DNA from: Dendrolimus kikuchii
Taxonomy: Eukaryota > Arthropoda > Insecta > Lepidoptera > Lasiocampidae
Assembly (NCBI GenBank): GCA_019925095.2
Contig: CM034403.1
Span: 5,337,690-5,401,689 of the forward strand
DNA: 64,000 nt
Reading direction: 5' to 3'
A model generated the notes under the pieces. That model made no database searches. It was given only the letters and a program-made list of their open reading frames with translations, and had not been told where the DNA came from. The position numbers were made by a program, and so were the translations under genes. This document shows, piece after piece, positions 54,337-64,000 of this stretch. The first letter of the stretch is position 1. Every line of letters starts with the position of its first letter.

Positions 54337-55297
54337 TGTGTAAATTTACTTTTAAAATATTATAAATAATTTTAATTAAGTACTGTTTTAAACAATAATG
54401 ATTGCGCTGTTTGAATCCTGTTATTTGTACGTACTTATGACGTCATAAGTATGTACGGTCGTATAAAATATGGCTGTGAGGTTTTGTAATATGATAAAAA
54501 ATATCTCAGTTCCGCTCCTTAATTAGTTGCTTGATAGTAATATCGATTGATATACTTTTAATCGTCATACGAAAAGTAACAATTTGCTTGATTTTGTACG
54601 TGTGTACCGTGTTGTGACGTCGTAAATCTAACGAGTCAAATACCTTATTGACTATTGTGTAAACAGTGAACAAAGTTATATTTATCTTCAAATTTTGAAA
54701 GTGACACAATAACAATATAAGTATTTAATAAACGCACGCTCCTTTTTATGTAAATTAATTTAAAATTTATTGTAAAATGTGTTTCGGTATCAGTTAGATG
54801 AAATTATACATTTTAGTGTTGATGTAGAACAACACCATTAATTTTTGTTTAATACGATTTATTACTTAAAACACTTTTTTTAGGTATGTTTTTATTGTAA
54901 GTTTGTGGTCCTTTAAGCTAAATCATAGTCTTAAGTGTATATTTAACGTAATAAAAAAAAATATATTCATAATTTTTGAGATGATAATGCTCCACCATTT
55001 AGATCTTTCAGCTTCAATATTGTATATAAGCTATTATTCACAACTTCTTCAACGTTTTGTTTACAAAATACTGTGTAAGGAGTGCATCTACAGAACACTT
55101 CAGAATTTTAAGCTCTTATTTTAACCCCTTTGGAAGTCATCTTTCTAATATTTGAAATCTTTCTTACGATCTTGCCAAAAGCCTAAGTATTATTTTTCGT
55201 ATTTATAACTTGAAGAGATTATAAATTGCTCTTACAAATTTTTATTCCCTATTTGAACTCCATCAAAACAATTTTGTAGTTTGAAATGTCAACTGGA
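54337..55297. other. No gene recognised
   Basis: AT-rich with an imperfect palindrome at about 54425-54465 ('acttatgacgtcataagt' core). Confidence 0.4.
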
Positions 55298-55574
55298 GTC
55301 TCTAATCCAGTATTTTTCAATGTGTGGGTCGCGACCCCTAGGGGGTCGCAGAGCCTAGCTCGGGGATCGCCGGCAAAAGGGAAAAGGCTATTTAAATTTA
55401 TACCTCGTACTTAGGTACTTTCTACGCTCAGCAGCTTTTTGTAGAATAAGGTCTTAATAATAAATATAGGTAACAAAATAGAGAAAAACTTTTTGTTTGT
55501 CATGACCCAAGGGGGTCGCCAAAAATTTTCAACTTGTAAAGGGGTCACGTATACAAAAATATTGAAAAATACTG
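55298..55574. mobile_element. hAT-type MITE
   Basis: CAGTATTTTTCAAT begins it and the complement ends it at 55574. The sub-terminal 'gtgggtcgcgacccctaggg' and 'gggggtcgccaaaaatt' blocks are typical of hAT-derived MITEs. The flanking 8 bp no longer match. Confidence 0.65.
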
Positions 55575-55642
55575 CTGCTATAGATTTCGTTCAACATACC
55601 CACTTAAAATTAGGTACAAGTAAAAAGAATAAAATACCACAT

Positions 55643-55795
55643 TAATTTATTAAACTTAATATGACAAGAGTTATGAATGTCAAAGAAGCAAGTGAGGTGT
55701 GTAAGAATAAGCCTGAATGGCGCTCTGTTGTTCGTACCTACCCCGCAAGGGAACTGGCGTGAAGTTATGTATGTATGTATGTAATTTATTAAACT
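55643..55795 (+). mobile_element. RTE-type LINE 3' end, 14-bp target duplication
   Basis: 'taatttattaaact' at 55643-55656 and 55782-55795 brackets 125 bp that ends in 'ELA', stop and (TATG)n. Confidence 0.87.
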
Positions 55796-55821
55796 AATTA
55801 AAATTATTATTATTATATTTT

Positions 55822-55989
55822 TAAAAGTTACATTAAGAACAGACGAGCTTGCATGACAAGAGTTATGAATGTCAAAGAGGCAAGTGAGGTGTGTAAGAAT
55901 AAGCCTAAATGGCACTCTGTTGCTCGTGCCTACCCCGCAAGGGAACTGGCGTGAAGTTATATATGTCTGTATGTATGTAAAAGTTACAT
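55822..55989 (+). mobile_element. RTE-type LINE 3' end, 12-bp target duplication
   Basis: 'taaaagttacat' at 55822-55833 and 55978-55989 brackets 144 bp of the same family. Its own duplication shows a separate insertion only 26 bp downstream of the previous one. Confidence 0.85.
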
Positions 55990-56811
55990 GATAAAGTATT
56001 CTTTTAACGCATATTCTTTTTTGTGTAAAAATATTGGGATTTATCGTAACATATGTCCACCCCCAACTCGTTAAATCGTGAACAGTCAGTTAGATATGTA
56101 GATGAGATTTTAAAGAAAGAATTTGTCCCAATTGTGGAGACCAGAGCACTATCAAGCTGTTCAAACTAGATTATACTTCATTCCATGAAGTGACCTGTCA
56201 AAGAATTTGTTAAAAAAAATTGCGAGCTTTCACCAAAACTTGATTAATAATAATATATTTAGGATTGTTCGGAATGTGCATTATTGGGGTGAATGATAAC
56301 AACTTTCAACTCTTAAAGAATTGTCTGAATATTTGCATAGAATTATATTATGAGAACGGTACCCAAATACTTTGTTGACGACCCCGTTGTCCAGATGGCA
56401 ATTAGTTGGAAGAATTTGGCACATTGCGCAGGTCAGGTTTTTTATCGATACACTAATAGCTTATAAGTAAGACTACTAAAGGCTTCGCCCGCATTTATAT
56501 TTTTCAATTCTGAGGTGAGGGTTTTTAATTAATTAGCCAAAAGTTATTTGTCAAATTTTAAGCTGACTTAATATAACGGGAAAGTGTCCGCATAAACTTG
56601 TTACAATAAATTGTGATATTTTTGCAATCAGAGTAATAATTAGCGATGGGCCGAAATTTGTTTTACATTCGCTTTGACCGAATTTCGGAAGTTTGAGCCG
56701 AACTTCGGCATTCGGCGGAAGTTCGGTTTAAATGCCAAACATTCGGTGCAAGAAAAAGTAAAATACCTACTTGTACTTTGACGCTATCTGGCGAAAACAA
56801 CTTCAAATTTA
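55990..56811. other. Unrecognised; coding-like scrap at 56050-56200 and TTCGG-rich repeat at 56645-56755
   Basis: An ATG frame (56051-56167) reads 'MSTPNSLNREQSVRYVDEIL'; an overlapping frame has 'CPNCGDQSTIKLF' and a second cysteine pair like a zinc ribbon. Neither is long. The TTCGG-rich stretch looks like the end of a hAT-type MITE. Confidence 0.25.
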
Positions 56812-57038
56812 GCAGGTGGTAGGGTATTTACCCGTCTGGATGGCTACAACCCCTGGTCTAGAGTACGCCGCCATAACAACTTGAGTTGTGTCCCAGCATC
56901 AGTGGCCAGGTTCTAGGCTCCCTTAAGACAGCAGCACATTTGTATCACCTTTGGTGTTGTAAATGTCTATAGGCGATGGTAACTGCTTTCCATCAGTTGG
57001 GCCGTCAGCCTATCTGCTTAATTCATGTAATAAAAAAC
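56812..57038 (+). mobile_element. SINE with LINE-derived 3' tail
   Basis: 'caggtggtagggtatttacc' to 'ttcatgtaataaaaaac', an older copy with scattered substitutions and no 5' end. Confidence 0.65.
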
Positions 57039-57104
57039 ACAATAAACAGTTTCCCTGCTGAGCAAAGTACGCGGTAGCAGCAACAGCATCCTGAACTTAA
57101 TCTA

Positions 57105-57300
57105 CTATTATTATAAAGAGGTAAAGTTTGTGAGTTGGTTTGTAGGAAGTAATCTATTGAACTACTGAACCGATTTTGAAAATTCTTTCACTAGTAGAAA
57201 ACTACATTATTCATGAGTGACATAGGCTATATTTGATTGTTATTAATAATATTTTTCATTTTTTTTAATGACGCCCAGTGAAGTGAGCACCGTCAGCTCT
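57105..57300 (+). mobile_element. Helitron-like element, 5' half
   Basis: 'ctactattattataaagagg' then 'gaaccgattttgaaaattct'. The CTAG end is not seen. Confidence 0.6.
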
Positions 57301-57790
57301 GCATAAGTTTACGCATACATCGTGAGATTCAATGTACTCGAAATATGAGGTATGATATGAGGCATTGATACTTTTAAGGTACGTAATACATCGGCGACGC
57401 CCCCTGGTGTTGGAAACTTCAATAAAAAGCGCGTTACTATATATATTACCCCTTGACTACCCACCGTGACGTTAAGTTGATATGTTAATTCCCTGGAACG
57501 GTAACCAAATACCACTTAACCGTGTCACATTGAAGCATTTAGACAATTTGCGTACTCAGTTAATCGAGGGCGAGTATGACACACCGCAGCCTTGTAAGGT
57601 CGTCTCATTTCATTTACTTATTTTTAAAAGCACCGCTGACTTCTTACCGAAACTGTTTTTGTTCATGTACATACATTTATGTCATTGTCGTCTTCAACAA
57701 ATATCATTGTTATCAAAACTTATCATTGTCCGGTAACTATGAATGAATGAAAACTGTTTATTGTTGACTATAAACTTAAAATTGGACAAT
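57301..57790. other. Unrecognised coding-like stretch at 57482-57598
   Basis: The frame 'LIPWNGNQIPLNRVTLKHL' to 'EYDTPQPCK' has near-balanced base use and is followed by a possible donor (AAG|GTCGTC). No family is recognised. It may be a stray exon or transposon piece. Confidence 0.25.
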
Positions 57791-58375
57791 CTATACTAAT
57801 ATTATGACGACGAAAGATTTGTATTTTTGTATATTTATAACAAATAAACTAACTAAACATAAGGCACACACTGCATATGCACTTCCTCACAACACCAGCA
57901 TGTAATAGATACACTCTACATTAGGATAAGTTTAGTATTAAAATTAGAATAAATTAATACAATAAGTTATTCGTAAGGTACATCACAATACAAACATCAT
58001 TCAATAAATCTCACACACAATAACAAAAATTACAAATAAGCGTGTATAAATTATAAAAACTTTATTCTAAATTAAATTGTAAAAAAGGGTACGGAATTCG
58101 AATTCGTAGAGTTGTTATAAAAAAAAAACAAATAAACTTAAAACTAATGGACCGATTTCAAAAATTCTTTCACCATTAGAATGCTACATTATCCCAGATT
58201 AATATAAGTTATATTTATTACTAGAAAAAAATTAGGGATCCCTACTAAACATTCAAAAAATTAGTGTTTGAGTTGGTGAGGAGATGGTTTAGATTCACAA
58301 TTAGACCCGGTAGGTGGCGATGGAATCGGGTTTGAGATTATTATTTTTTCAGGGCAGGGAAACGTCTGCCGCTAG
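57791..58375 (+). mobile_element. Helitron-like element with inserted middle
   Basis: The 5' end 'tctatactaatattatgacg' (57791) and the 3' end 'aacgtctgccgctag' before T (58375) belong together. About 57835-58105 is unrelated sequence and probably a later insertion. Confidence 0.55.
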
Positions 58376-58500
58376 TTAATGAATAAACGGTATTGAACAA
58401 TACGGACCTTATCGTTCATAGCGATCTCTTCCAGCCAACCCTTTGTATAAGGATAATAATATAAATGAAACAATTTGGTGGTGTACAAAGGCAAACTAAA
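58376..58500 (-). mobile_element. CR1-like LINE 3' UTR fragment
   Basis: 'agcgatctcttccagccaac' and the preceding 'cttatcgttcat' match the reversed CR1 3' UTR. Confidence 0.5.
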
Positions 58501-58697
58501 CTAATAACCGAATCATATATAACTAAATATAAAAATGTATTTTTTAAATGTCCTATATCTTGATTCAAGTGTATTATTGACAACAATACTGAGTATCAAT
58601 TAGTAATTAGTGTACCCAAAAATCTAGCAGGAGTTTTTAAAAAAACATAAAATTTTAGGCTAGAATAGTATTTTAATGAGGACTGCTCATAAGCGCT

Positions 58698-59058
58698 TGT
58701 ATACGTTATAGTCAAAGGTTGATATGCAGTCTTTTCCCGGAATTACTAGTTTATCGTAGGTTTGAACAAGGCTTTTTGACAAAACCCGAAATAAATTCCA
58801 AGTATTTTTAGTCAAACCTAGAAGTATCTAACTTTTTAGTTAAACTTCATCTGTTTCAGCCTTGCCTAGCCAATTCTAGAAGTGATTAAGGCAGACTCGG
58901 TCAAACGTCGATTCGTACTGCACTTGTTACATGTTTAATGACAAAGGCAGAAAAACGTAATTTATTTGGACTTTGACTAAAACTTTATGTCAGACCTGAG
59001 GTTTGATTAGTCAAACCCAGGAGCGCCAGAGCTTCGATGTTTGACTATAACATATACA
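58698..59058. mobile_element. MITE with inverted ends and internal AGTCAAAC repeats
   Basis: 'gtatacgttatagtcaaa' at the left is inverted as 'tttgactataacatatac' at the right. Several internal 'agtcaaac' or complement copies occur. TTA is at the terminus. Confidence 0.6.
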
Positions 59059-59336
59059 CGACACCGTAACCGCGCCGCTGCTGCACCACCAACCCGTGTA
59101 GATTAGGTGCGACTGCGCCGTCATCACACTTTGGCTGTCAAGTGGACGTTATCAGTGGGACGGCGGTACAGGAAGGTACATACCGTTCTCATATATACGG
59201 AAAGTCACAGGACAGCAGCACGGTGGCGGCGAGTCAGCAATACCGTCTAAACGAGCGCTAAAAGTTCTTTTATGAACCATAATTAAATACGCATATATTG
59301 AATATTTTATGTATATGATATGTATGTATATTAATT
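59059..59336 (+). promoter_or_regulatory. Candidate promoter and 5' UTR
   Basis: It is GC-rich relative to its surroundings, has TCAGTG (59152-59157) as a possible initiator, and leads into the ATG at 59337. No DPE was found at the right spacing. Weak evidence. Confidence 0.3.
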
Positions 59337-59360
59337 ATGGACCGGTTTGTAAACAGATTG
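59337..59360 (+). CDS. Candidate first coding exon (MDRFVNRL)
   Basis: ATG at 59337 is followed by eight codons ending exactly at TTG|GTAAGT (donor 59361-59366), a consensus splice donor in phase 0. Together with the GC-rich upstream block it has the shape of a short first coding exon. I do not recognise the protein, and no downstream exon can be tied to it within the window. Chance is the main alternative because eight codons carry little information. Confidence 0.3.
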
Positions 59361-60653
59361 GTAAGTATTATTTGGATGAAAGATGTAGGTATAAATTGTT
59401 AATACTGTTAATTTGTTTTTAAGTATGTAAGGAATTTATTGAAATACGAAGAGTCTAGTTTTATTTACAATAAACGTATTTTTATTTGTTAACCAAAAAA
59501 AGTACAGTTGTAGAATACTTCTTGTTTTTCAAGCAAGAATTGTTTTGTGTTCATAATATTAACTGTGTCTTTTTGAACTGCCACGAGACTAATATAAGAC
59601 GCTCAATCTGGTTGGTGAATCGTATGAATCGGCAGACAGTAAAATATTTAAATATTGACCTAGGCTTCTGTTATATGGTGAATGAAAACCTAAATATGCA
59701 TGAATACTTCCTTGTCACTGGCTGTGTACAGGAACGGTGTCATGCTGAATTTAAAAAAAACATAATGTGGTCTGGGAACACTCGTCAGGAACGATTGCGT
59801 TAAAACATAATGGTAGTTACACAATTTTCAGCACGTGCACATTGCCCGTATGGCCCGAAAAACTGAGGTTACATGGGCTTCTAATTTAAAATAATTGTAT
59901 TTTACACTTATTAATATTTTAGATTTTATTTGTTTATAATAAAATTCGAAATTGTATCACATTACAAGGCCTTCTATATTCTAAACGTTAAATGTTTTTT
60001 ATTTTATTTCGCCGGGACACCCTTGCTGTTTGGCAAGAGTATCGCCTTATTCTAAATTAATATTAAGTGTATGATAATTAATTGTATATAAATATATTGT
60101 AAATACTAAATTTCTAAAAATAGAATTTTATATATATGTTGCTAAAAATAAAAAAACAAACGTTGTATGTTACACTTATTAATATTATTAGGTCTTATCT
60201 GTTTATGTTGCATTACATGCAGTATTTGTATAAACGGAATATAGTGTTAAGCTATGAAACGGTTTAGTCAATATATAAAAAACTATGTTTATAATCTATA
60301 TTTAATTTTGCAGACCAATAAAAAAAATAAAGTTTGGAATATTATAAAAAAACGTCGTCTGGAGGGGGCGTAACGCTTTTTCCTTACGTAACGTTTTCTG
60401 GCAGTTCACTCTAAGCCGCGTAAAAGAACTTCATCCCAAATATATTTAGAGATAAATTGAGAACTTTTGAAGTCAATTAAACATAAAAGAATATGTCTAG
60501 TGTTAGTGTTGAAAGCAAAGTTTCGAATGCGACTTTCTTTTTCCAAAATTTAAACTAACATAAGCTTGTTCCCGTACTCAAATATATAAATAACAAATAA
60601 ATAACGATTTGTAGACGAATACGTAAAAATGTATAAATTAAATTAAATTAACA
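59361..60653. other. No gene recognised (intron if the exon is real)
   Basis: AT-rich. A 105-codon frame at 59486-59803 has no recognisable domain. Confidence 0.35.
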
Positions 60654-60698
60654 ATCAATTAAAAAAGTTGAATTTAAAATTCAACTTTTTTAATTGAT
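60654..60698. other. 45-bp perfect palindrome with 1-nt centre
   Basis: 22-bp arms 60654-60675 and 60677-60698 (ATCAATTAAAAAAGTTGAAT... and complement) meet at a single A. Confidence 0.9.
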
Positions 60699-60894
60699 AT
60701 TATATATACGTGTCTATTCGTGCGGAAATGATAAATTAGCGTCTAACACGCACTCTGACTTTACAAATGAGAATAGTCTGCAGAGCTTGCCATCGGCTAT
60801 GTTTTCATCCTAATACCCCTGGCGGCATGTAACCAACACTTCTGATGGAAATATCCACAGTAATGAGGTACTCACTAATTGACCCGTGCCCACT

Positions 60895-61261
60895 TCGCTG
60901 GGAATATAAAAAAAATTATTAATCCCAATCAAATATAGCCTATGTCATTCAGAAATAATGTAGCTTTCTATTGTAGTTCAATAGATTACTTACTTTCTAC
61001 TGTAGTGGATTTGTAACTGACAAGCCAGTAGATGGCGCTGTGCAATAATTGATGTCACAAACGTTTCCCGAATTATACAAAGAATATATACAAATTTTCA
61101 GATAAGCTTAGGCCTGCGAGGAACAACATTAGCCTTGCTGGGAGATCTTCCTTTGAGACGGAGGAGCATTCCATCTCGCTCCTCTACCCTATCGGGGGCT
61201 TACCCTATACTACAAACAAACAAACACATAAACTTTAACTATTTATAATATTAGTACAGAT
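60895..61261 (-). mobile_element. Helitron-like element with inserted middle
   Basis: 'taattgacccgtgcccactt' (reversed 3' region), 'aatatagcctatgtcattc', and at the right 'tataatattagtacagatt'. The centre (61000-61215) with 'agccagtagatggcgctgtg' is unrelated. Confidence 0.5.
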
Positions 61262-62000
61262 TGTAATCTTATTCTATATGTATAAATATCATAGAAGTTT
61301 ACACGATAAAAGCCACATATTGTAGTGCACATTTGATCAATATTTATGAGTACATATGACTCATTGCACAAAATTGAAGGCAAAATACACTTGGATTAGG
61401 TAAAGATCAAAAACATTTTCATCGACTTCAAAAAATAAACAACGCTCCGTTTATTTCTATAATAAATTTATTTATAAAAAAAGACGGATTTACGTCTGAT
61501 TAGTTTATAGTTTCTTATGGAAATATTTACTTTCCGGTACCTAATATTCTCTTCAATAAAAATAAACGATTATGTATCTTAGTTTCGGGAAAGACTTTTT
61601 TTCTTTTGTTGTATAATCGTTAATTTTTATTTATATGCTTTTGTACATGTTCCAATTAGATATTTCATCTATAATCGTGTTTTAAACCGTTTTGTTTAGT
61701 TACAAGCCTTCAATTTGTTTTTGGAGTGTCTGCTTCAATAACTAAGCTTCGCTTTCATATTATCTTATCTCAAGTTGGTGCGTTCTTCGGCACATTTTAT
61801 GTGGAGGGGTTGTTTTTAGGATAATCCTGGTAACTATTAGGGTATTGGTGGAGGTTCCCCGAGTAATTCGCAGTCTATCGTAAAACACTAGTACAAACAT
61901 AGGCTCTGTAGTTTACCTGCGATATTTGTTTTATTATTTATTTTTCTGTTACTTAAACTTCGCTGTTGGATGACTAAATAATTGTTGTATCTACTATGTT
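61262..62000. other. No gene recognised
   Basis: AT-rich sequence. Nothing stands out. Confidence 0.35.
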
Positions 62001-62323
62001 GTGCTGAAACGTAGGCAGCCACCAATGTTCGTAGTACCATATGGCAGGACCAACTTGCTTAATAAGGCGCCGATGACACAGGCCTTGCGAACATTGAACA
62101 AGATTCTCTTGCGTACCGTGGGGATTTGGAATGAGCTCCCAGCCGAGGTTTTCCCACAGCGCTACAACATGGGGTTTTTTAAAAAGGGTGTCATAAAATT
62201 TCTTCGAGGCCGGCAGTGCGTTGATGACACCTCTGGTGTTGCAAACGTCTATAGGCGACGGTAACCGCTTTCCATCAGGTGGGCTGTCTGCCTGTCTGCT
62301 GTACTCCAGCGATAAAAAAAAAA
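62001..62323 (+). mobile_element. LINE 3' end: ORF2 C-terminus plus the tail shared with the SINE
   Basis: The frame to about 62264 reads 'PMFVVPYGRTNLLNKAPM', 'GIWNELPAEVFPQRYNMGFF' and 'KFLRGRQ', the end of a Jockey/CR1-group polymerase. The tail 62222-62313 ('ctggtgttgcaaacgtct', 'aggcgacggtaaccgctttc') is the same as the SINE 3' end and leads to poly-A. Confidence 0.75.
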
Positions 62324-62524
62324 GATATGTCAACAAATTGACATTTTTATCTATACTGTGATTGAATTCACAAGAACTGCCTATTATATTATATGTTATG
62401 ACGACTGAATTTGTATATATATATATATACTGTATTATGTGTACCACGCTATCGTATTGGTGGCAACTGTAATGATAGCGATGCAGCTAATAAATAAATA
62501 AATGTTCTGCTACTTTACAGGTAT

Positions 62525-62885
62525 TCAGTGCCGTAAATAGGACGGTACCACCGGTGCCCGGGCACAGGGCGTAGACTTTGGGTGGCGCAAGAATGGCCAG
62601 ACCAGGCAGGACTATTATTTTTTTCGGTTTGCTCCTGATAAGTTCCCGCTGCGCCCCTAGTGCTCGATTCCAACACACGTGTACCTACATACCCGTATCA
62701 ACAAAAACGTCTGTTCAATTATACAAAACGTATGTGTGTTCTAGTTCTTTAAAAAAAATGATGTTTCTTCAAAAAAATATTAGATAATTACTCCACCAAC
62801 ACCAAGGTCCTTGTGCGTTATTTTATCACCCTGAATGAAATAAAGTAGGGCGCAGTTATAGAAGCTCGCATAGGGCGCATAAAAG
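62525..62885 (-). repeat. Non-autonomous hAT-like repeat, copy 2
   Basis: Reverse complement of 13295-13695. It opens CAGTGCCGTAAATAGG at the left. There is no coding content. Confidence 0.6.
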
Positions 62886-63877
62886 ATATCTACCGTAATT
62901 GTTGTATATATTGCATTACTTGAATTATAACTGACATAAAAAGCCAATAGACGTTTATATACGCTTGTACCAAATGCATTGTTATACCACGGGTATCTAC
63001 ATACATTATGTCCACATTAACGGCGGCAAACAGTAAATGGGCAGCGTGAGTATGTAAACACTTATGTCGAAAACGGCGTACTTGTGCATAATGTAAATGA
63101 GACGTTTAGATTACACACGCATTTCATATTTATGTATTACTCTATATATACCTACTCAATGCAAATATGAAACATATACCGACACAATGTTTATTTTGTT
63201 ATTCCTCAATACTTACATAATAATTATCTATCAGCTAGCAAATATCCTCTAATTTGACCATAACAATGTTGTTAAATTATCATTTAAATTAGTTGCTAAC
63301 CTTTTGAATTTTGATCATTAAAATGTTAGTAACTAGCAATAAACGTTTATTTGTCGTATTTTTGAAAAATCCACTCGACTTTTATTATAAAAATTGACAA
63401 GTAATCATTTCGTTACTCGTTAGATATCTAAATGTCCAATTTTGATGTTTATCTATAAGACGATCGTATATTTTTTTCTACGATAAAACCTTTATCTTCG
63501 ATATCTGATAATCTATTTTATGGGCAAGATAATATTCGTATATTAATTCAATTTTACCCATATACTACGTGTAATCTATAATGACATTATAAATGTCAAA
63601 CGAAATTTTTTAGAATGTTATGTATCTCTATGGTCTTGGATATCTAAATGTTAAAAATGTTATAAAAATTTACATACGTATAAATGTGTGTACTCTCGAT
63701 TAATAAAGGTAATTTAGGATCTTGGAAAAATTGTATCTTTTCCATAGGGTTTTAAAGATTAAGCAGCATTAAAGGTTTAGAACAGATTTTTTGCTTCACT
63801 AAAATAAAAGTAACAACAATATTTTATACAAATATGTATATATGTATTATATTTGTTTCTGTTTACATATATTTATA
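62886..63877. other. No gene recognised
   Basis: AT-rich sequence. Nothing stands out. Confidence 0.35.
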
Positions 63878-64000
63878 CTAGCTGATGCCCGCGACTTCGT
63901 TCGCGTGGTGCGGTTTTTAAGTATCTCACGGGAACTCTTTAATTTTTCCGGATCAAAAGTATCGTATACGTTGACCAGGGATATAAGTTACCACCATACA
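63878..64000 (-). mobile_element. Helitron-like element, cut by the window edge
   Basis: ACTAGCTGATGCCCGCGACT is the reversed 3' terminus. The element continues beyond 64000. Confidence 0.55.

Overview
This window looks like arthropod nuclear DNA, most probably from a moth or butterfly. It is strongly AT-rich and has no operons or bacterial signals. Nearly everything recognisable is transposable-element debris of kinds abundant in Lepidoptera: R1-, Jockey-, CR1- and RTE-type LINEs, Helitron-like pieces ending in CTAG next to T, TA- and TTA-flanked MITEs, and a poly-A SINE. The species assignment is inference. No rRNA, CRISPR array or clear tRNA gene is present, and no complete host gene was found.

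Layout. 1-9 kb: an R1-type LINE inserted in a GC-rich repeat, a nested LINE with an RTE fragment inside it (3682-4300), a long hairpin (4450-4515), Helitron-like pieces and tandem Penelope-type 3' ends. 9.2-9.5 kb: a core-promoter-like site followed by a candidate first coding exon. 10-25 kb: RTE and CR1 fragments, TA-flanked MITEs (one carrying two further insertions), Helitron-like copies and the first SINE. 25-38 kb: R1 and RTE fragments, SINE copies including an inverted pair, and several MITEs. 39-41 kb: the best-preserved element, a 5'-truncated R1-clade LINE with a 542-codon uninterrupted frame and perfect target-site duplications. 42-47 kb: a Jockey LINE inside a MITE, a decayed LINE C-terminus resembling restriction-like-endonuclease elements, and a Penelope-like GIY-YIG fragment. 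47-53 kb: MITEs, a LINE inside a Helitron-like element, a Ty3/gypsy integrase tail, and a 24 x 40 bp minisatellite that varies at only one position. 53-64 kb: two RTE ends inserted close together, a hAT-type MITE, more Helitron-like pieces, a second candidate first exon (59337-59360) and LINE ends.

How the parts fit. The window is a stack of insertions rather than a set of cooperating genes. Many events can be ordered because target-site duplications survive, or because an uninterrupted paralogue of the target lies elsewhere in the window (26.4 kb for 1.1 kb, 41.4 kb for 49.6 kb, 30.8 kb for 42.1 kb, 8.7 kb for 33.1 kb). Two RNA-level patterns stand out. One R1-clade LINE family keeps a 6-bp hairpin just before its poly-A in all three copies. 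A SINE family shares its 3' tail with a LINE, as expected if it borrows that LINE's reverse transcriptase.
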